This document shows positions 32,471 to 36,349 of a DNA stretch of 36,349 bases, in pieces (within the stretch, counting starts at the first letter, position 1; each line of letters starts with the position of its first letter). This stretch comes from Dyella sp. ASV24. Its GTDB lineage: Bacteria; Pseudomonadota; Gammaproteobacteria; Xanthomonadales; Rhodanobacteraceae. Below the pieces are notes generated by a model. The model was not told where the DNA came from and did no database searches. It saw only the letters and a program-made list of their open reading frames with translations. The DNA lies in the NCBI RefSeq assembly GCF_016428905.1, contig NZ_JAELTQ010000036.1, positions 1-36,349 on the forward strand, read 5' to 3'. Both the position numbers and the translations under genes were made by a program.

Positions 32471-33949
32471 ATGTCGCGCAGCAACGCACCCGCCATCGTG
32501 ATTGGCGCGGGCCTTTCCGGCCTTTCGGCCGCCCTGGCATTGGCTCGCGCGGGGCGCGATGTGATGGTGCTGGAAGCTTCGGATCAGCCCGGGGGCTGTT
32601 GCTCAACCACCCGGATGGATGGCTATACGTTCAACAATGGCGCGGTCTACGTGGCGGTGCCTTCGCTGCTAAAGCGAGCGTTCGGAGAGCTTGGGCTGAA
32701 CCTCGATGTAGAGGTGCCGCTCGTCGCCATCGATCATCCGCACGAGACGCATCTGGACGATGGCACCATCGTGCATCTGGGCAGCATCGACACGGCGCGT
32801 GTCGAGGGTGATCGTGCGGCAGCCCGCACCGCGCTGCTGCGTGAAGGCCTGCGCAAGCTGCAGCTCGACTGGCGTCCCATCTATCACCGTCTACTCAATG
32901 GTGTCCTGCCGTTCGAGCCTTCGTTGCCACGAACACTCGGCCAACTCTGGCGCTATCTTCCGCGGCTAGGTGGCCGGGCGGACCGTGCCATCGCCGGCTA
33001 CTTTCCTGATCCTGCTTTGCAGGCTGCAGTAGCCTCCATCCTGCTTTACACCGGCACGCCGCCGGATCGGTTGCCGGCGTCCCAGCTAATCGGCTTGCTG
33101 GCCTTGCTGGAAGAAGGCTTTCATCTGCCGCGAGGCGGCATGGGGGCCATCACCGATGCGTTGCATCGCGCACTGCAAACAGCGGGTGTGCCGGTGCGTT
33201 GCGGCTGCGAGGTCACGCGCATTGAGGCGCCGGGCGGGCAGGTGACCGGTGTGGTGTTGGCGAATGGAGAGCATCTTTCCGCGCATGAGGTCGTCGCGAC
33301 ATGCGCAGGATTTGCCGTGGTCGATCGCTTGTTGTCGCCGGATGTGGTTCCACGCGCCATGCAGCGCACGGCGCGCCGCGCGCCGCTTTCGCATCGGGCC
33401 ATCGCGGTGCAGTTGGGTGGGCGCTTTGAACCATCGTCCAACGCCTTCATCGTCAATCATGTGCCGGACATGGCTCGGCAGGGTGTCATGCACCAAGCTG
33501 CCGGCCAGGTGCCGCGCTGGCTTTCCTGGACGTCGCCCAGCCAGGTAGTGAGTGGCTTGGCTCCGACAGGGAAGGGCGTACTCGAGCTGTACGCGCCGGT
33601 GTCGGGCATCAGGCACGCCAGCGAATGGACGCCGTCCATGACGGAGGATGCGCTGGAAAAACATCTGGCGGCACTGCGCGGTTTCCTGCCGATGTTGGAG
33701 ATCGAAACGGTGCGCACGATCGATCCGCAGACTTTCGAACAGGAGCGGCATCTTTACGAAGGTGCGCTCTATGGCGTAGCGCCTGGAGCCAACCCCAACG
33801 CCTACTTTGCACATCGCACGCCGCTGTCGGGCTTGTATCTCGCTGGTCAGACCACGTTTCCGGGCTTTGGCGTGCCTGCAGCGCTGTATTCGGGTTTGCA
33901 GACGGCCGGTGTGATGATGAGGAAGAACGGCACTCAAGCAAGGCCGTAA
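32471..33949 (+). CDS. CrtI/phytoene-desaturase-like FAD oxidoreductase
   Basis: This 492-residue protein begins with a dinucleotide-binding Rossmann fold, IVIGAGLSGLSAALALARAG (Gly12, 14, 17), with the FAD-ribose Glu in VMVLEASDQPGG. It ends with the CrtI-type motif GLYLAGQTTFPGFGVPAALYSGLQTAGVM, which closes the FAD site. The central region (CCSTTRMDGYTFNNGAVYV, LPRGGMGAITDALHRAL) fits the carotenoid desaturase/isomerase-like branch. No carotenoid genes are nearby, so the substrate may be another polyene, lipid or sterol-like molecule. ATG 32471 gives the canonical start; the ribosome-binding site is poor. It is probably controlled by the divergent TetR protein. Confidence 0.88.
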   Translation: MSRSNAPAIVIGAGLSGLSAALALARAGRDVMVLEASDQPGGCCSTTRMDGYTFNNGAVYVAVPSLLKRAFGELGLNLDVEVPLVAIDHPHETHLDDGTIVHLGSIDTARVEGDRAAARTALLREGLRKLQLDWRPIYHRLLNGVLPFEPSLPRTLGQLWRYLPRLGGRADRAIAGYFPDPALQAAVASILLYTGTPPDRLPASQLIGLLALLEEGFHLPRGGMGAITDALHRALQTAGVPVRCGCEVTRIEAPGGQVTGVVLANGEHLSAHEVVATCAGFAVVDRLLSPDVVPRAMQRTARRAPLSHRAIAVQLGGRFEPSSNAFIVNHVPDMARQGVMHQAAGQVPRWLSWTSPSQVVSGLAPTGKGVLELYAPVSGIRHASEWTPSMTEDALEKHLAALRGFLPMLEIETVRTIDPQTFEQERHLYEGALYGVAPGANPNAYFAHRTPLSGLYLAGQTTFPGFGVPAALYSGLQTAGVMMRKNGTQARP

Positions 33950-34030
33950 ACAGGCCCCAAGGCACTGAGCGGATTCAGCTGGACCCCGTTAGCATGATCC
34001 GGGTTGAGGCGGGTCAGGGACGAGTGGTGG

Positions 34031-34597
34031 ATGAACAAGGACGGCATGCAGCACATCATCGAAGGACAACTCGATCGCCTCGAGGGCAATCTGGTCCGTG
34101 GGCGTTCGGGTGAGCAGGCAAGGTTGTATCGCCTGCGCATCGATGGGCGCTGGTATTTCTGCCAGGCCAGTGACTTCAATGACAGCAAGCGCGCGGGCGC
34201 GACGCTGCGGCACGCCCGCTTGCCGGCGCGGGTGACGGCGGCTCCTTTTGTCGTGAACGGGCGCCATCGGCTGTTCTGGCTGCGTCTGCACGATACCGAC
34301 GAGTCCCTGGAAGCGATCGATCCACTGAAGCGGATTGGCTTGTTCGTGCTCTTGGCCCTACTGGCGGCAGCATTGGTGACGGCGATGTACTTGGGTTGGC
34401 CGTGGGTCAATCAATGGCCGACGACCGCCTTCGTCATGGCATTGCCCGTGATCCTCGTTCTGATGGTTGTCACGCTCCTTTGCGTGGCGATGGCGCTGTT
34501 TGGCGTGGCCGAGGCCGTCTCGATGTTGCGTCCGGGCCGCTTCCGCGCCCGTCGGGAGTACCTGTCCATGGTCGGAGCTCGCACGCATGGCGGCTGA
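34031..34597 (+). CDS. Two-TM protein of unknown function (first of a pair)
   Basis: This 188-residue protein has an N-terminal soluble beta-rich part (about 5-90; EGQLDRLEGNLVRGRSGEQARLYRLRIDGRWYFCQASD) that looks like a small OB- or SH3-like barrel. Two membrane helices follow (about 99-122, and 130-160: FVMALPVILVLMVVTLLCVAMALFGVAEAV), then a basic C-terminus. No family is recognised. ATG 34031 is the likely start; ATG 34046 with AAGGA four bases before it is possible. The last 11 bp overlap the next gene, so the two are co-translated. Confidence 0.7.
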   Translation: MNKDGMQHIIEGQLDRLEGNLVRGRSGEQARLYRLRIDGRWYFCQASDFNDSKRAGATLRHARLPARVTAAPFVVNGRHRLFWLRLHDTDESLEAIDPLKRIGLFVLLALLAAALVTAMYLGWPWVNQWPTTAFVMALPVILVLMVVTLLCVAMALFGVAEAVSMLRPGRFRARREYLSMVGARTHGG

Positions 34598-34973
34598 ACT
34601 GGACAATGTCAGTGGCGTGATCGCGAAGGTGCGCGACCACACGGTCGGCGTCGATGGCGACATGGGCCTGGTGGGCGGTGCGCCCTATCGTGGCACCCGC
34701 TACTTCAACGACATCGAGATCGACCTGGGCGAGCCGGCGATGACCTTGTACCTGTGTGCCCGTTGGCCGGATCGGCTGTTCTTGCAGAATGGTGATCGCA
34801 TCCTTGCGATTGGCAGCCGAGAGCAGGGCAAGTTCCAGGTTCAGGCCTTGTGCAACCTCACGGACAACTCCCATTACCTGCTATGCGGCTCGCCCGGATT
34901 GCGGCGTCGACTCAAGCGCATGTCCGCTGAGCTCCTGCCTGCTGCTGCATCGGCGCATTGGTTCGCGGCCTGA
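34587..34973 (+). CDS. Soluble protein of unknown function (second of a pair)
   Basis: This 128-residue protein without signal peptide or membrane helix starts MAAELDNVSGVIAKVRDHTVGVDGD, with strands such as RGTRYFNDIEIDLGEPAMTLYL and RLFLQNGDRILAIGSREQG. It has the same general strand pattern (barrel-like, charged) as the N-terminal half of the upstream protein, so the two may share an ancestry, but similarity at residue level is weak. ATG 34587 overlaps the end of the upstream gene by 11 bp. A weak 7-bp hairpin (34967-34993) follows the stop. No family recognised. Confidence 0.65.
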   Translation: MAAELDNVSGVIAKVRDHTVGVDGDMGLVGGAPYRGTRYFNDIEIDLGEPAMTLYLCARWPDRLFLQNGDRILAIGSREQGKFQVQALCNLTDNSHYLLCGSPGLRRRLKRMSAELLPAAASAHWFAA

Positions 34974-35140
34974 CAACCGGATCGGATCAGGCCTGTTGCC
35001 GACCCTCGGCACGCACCACGCAACCTTCACTCCGGTTGACGTAATAGGTGCGTTTTGTCGAGTGCATGTGTGCGTGTTGTGAAGCCTTTGGAAAAAGCCG
35101 CCGCCTTGTCGACCTGGCAGGGGGCGATACACGCGATGTC

Positions 35141-35177
35141 ATAGCCGTGGTCTATCACAGGCATTGCAAGAATCAAA
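35141..35177 (+). promoter_or_regulatory. Candidate OxyR site upstream of katG
   Basis: ATAG-N7-CTAT (35141-35155) matches one half of the OxyR recognition pattern. A second, degenerate half follows at the expected 22-bp shift (ATTG at 35163, CAAA at 35174). Only the four outer tetranucleotides are compared; the inner t/a positions of the first half do not match. Confidence 0.45.
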
Positions 35178-35206
35178 TTCTCTTGCCCACCACCCTTGCG
35201 TACAGT
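35178..35206 (+). promoter_or_regulatory. Candidate katG promoter
   Basis: TTCTCT (35178-35183) and TACAGT (35201-35206) are spaced 17 bp. The poor -35 directly abuts the candidate OxyR site, as expected for an OxyR-activated promoter. Transcription would start near 35213, giving a leader of about 205 nt. The leader includes an ATG at 35227 after AAGGAAAGG, with a 54-codon frame; I do not call it as a gene. Confidence 0.4.
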
Positions 35207-35347
35207 CCGTAAGGAAAGGTTTGTCGATGCGAGCCACACAGGTTCCATGCACGCCACGACATTCGCCATCGAACAGGACCAGCATTTCAACGATGTCCGC
35301 CTGCGGCACATCGCGGTGTCGGTCCACTGCAGATGGTCCGGCGGTAA

Positions 35348-36349
<1,002 letters not shown>

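Noticed and set aside
33950-34030. TPP-riboswitch-like sequence after the CrtI-like gene
   Set aside because: A few bases resemble the thi-box, but the conserved CTGAGA core and its paired partner are missing, and the downstream genes are not thiamine genes.

Overview
The window reads as chromosomal DNA of a high-GC gammaproteobacterium of the Xanthomonadales/Lysobacterales, most likely a Rhodanobacteraceae-type organism (Dyella, Luteibacter or Rhodanobacter relatives). The reasons are the codon use, two intergenic repeat types common in that order near the left end, and above all a secreted toxin with the XVIPCD secretion domain typical of Xanthomonadales type IV secretion. I see no rRNA, tRNA, complete insertion sequence, integrase or CRISPR array. 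The assignment is made from pattern recognition only.

Layout. 1-486: non-coding repeats. 487-1155: a glutathione transferase, followed by a gene-poor stretch with two large inverted repeats (1170-1401) and a doubtful small membrane protein. 2052-3886: a translationally coupled polysaccharide deacetylase / family 4 glycosyltransferase pair, probably for a surface glycan. 3949-5490: an ArsR-type repressor with its palindromic operator, coupled to an SRPBCC-GST fusion protein. 5576-10064: a YegD-like Hsp70 ATPase, a small secreted or membrane protein, a membrane diguanylate cyclase and a lipoprotein. 10381-11070: an alpha/beta hydrolase.

11297-14386 (minus strand) is a toxin island. It holds a lipoprotein (predicted immunity protein) and, 10 bp downstream, a 474-residue protein with an HExxH metallopeptidase-like domain and a C-terminal XVIPCD, i.e. 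a predicted antibacterial X-T4SS effector. A small conserved protein and an LprI-type (lysozyme-inhibitor-like) secreted protein lie upstream. No secretion machinery is present in the window.

14761-25321 holds mostly housekeeping and accessory enzymes: a cupin/JmjC-like oxygenase, a Gly/Trp/His-rich surface protein, MsrA, a short-chain dehydrogenase with a LysR regulator, a GAF protein, an M61 aminopeptidase with a PDZ domain, an exported VOC protein, a proline-rich one-pass protein and an XRE/MmyB-type regulator. A decayed LysR pseudogene follows (about 25333-25957).

26031-30426 is the most intriguing locus: a tightly coupled four-gene operon resembling DUF3348, DUF802, an OmpA/MotB-like protein and DUF2894. 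The second protein carries MotA/ExbB/TolQ-like membrane segments followed by a roughly 600-residue coiled-coil tail. The third has a MotB-like transmembrane Asp and a peptidoglycan-binding OmpA domain. Together they look like an ion-driven stator motor of ZorA/ZorB-like architecture, but without the known Zorya effectors.

30563-34973: a two-TM/periplasmic protein of unknown function, a TetR repressor divergent from a CrtI-like FAD oxidoreductase with two tandem 15-bp operators between them, and a pair of unknown genes. The right end holds the first 310 codons of katG behind a candidate OxyR-controlled promoter.
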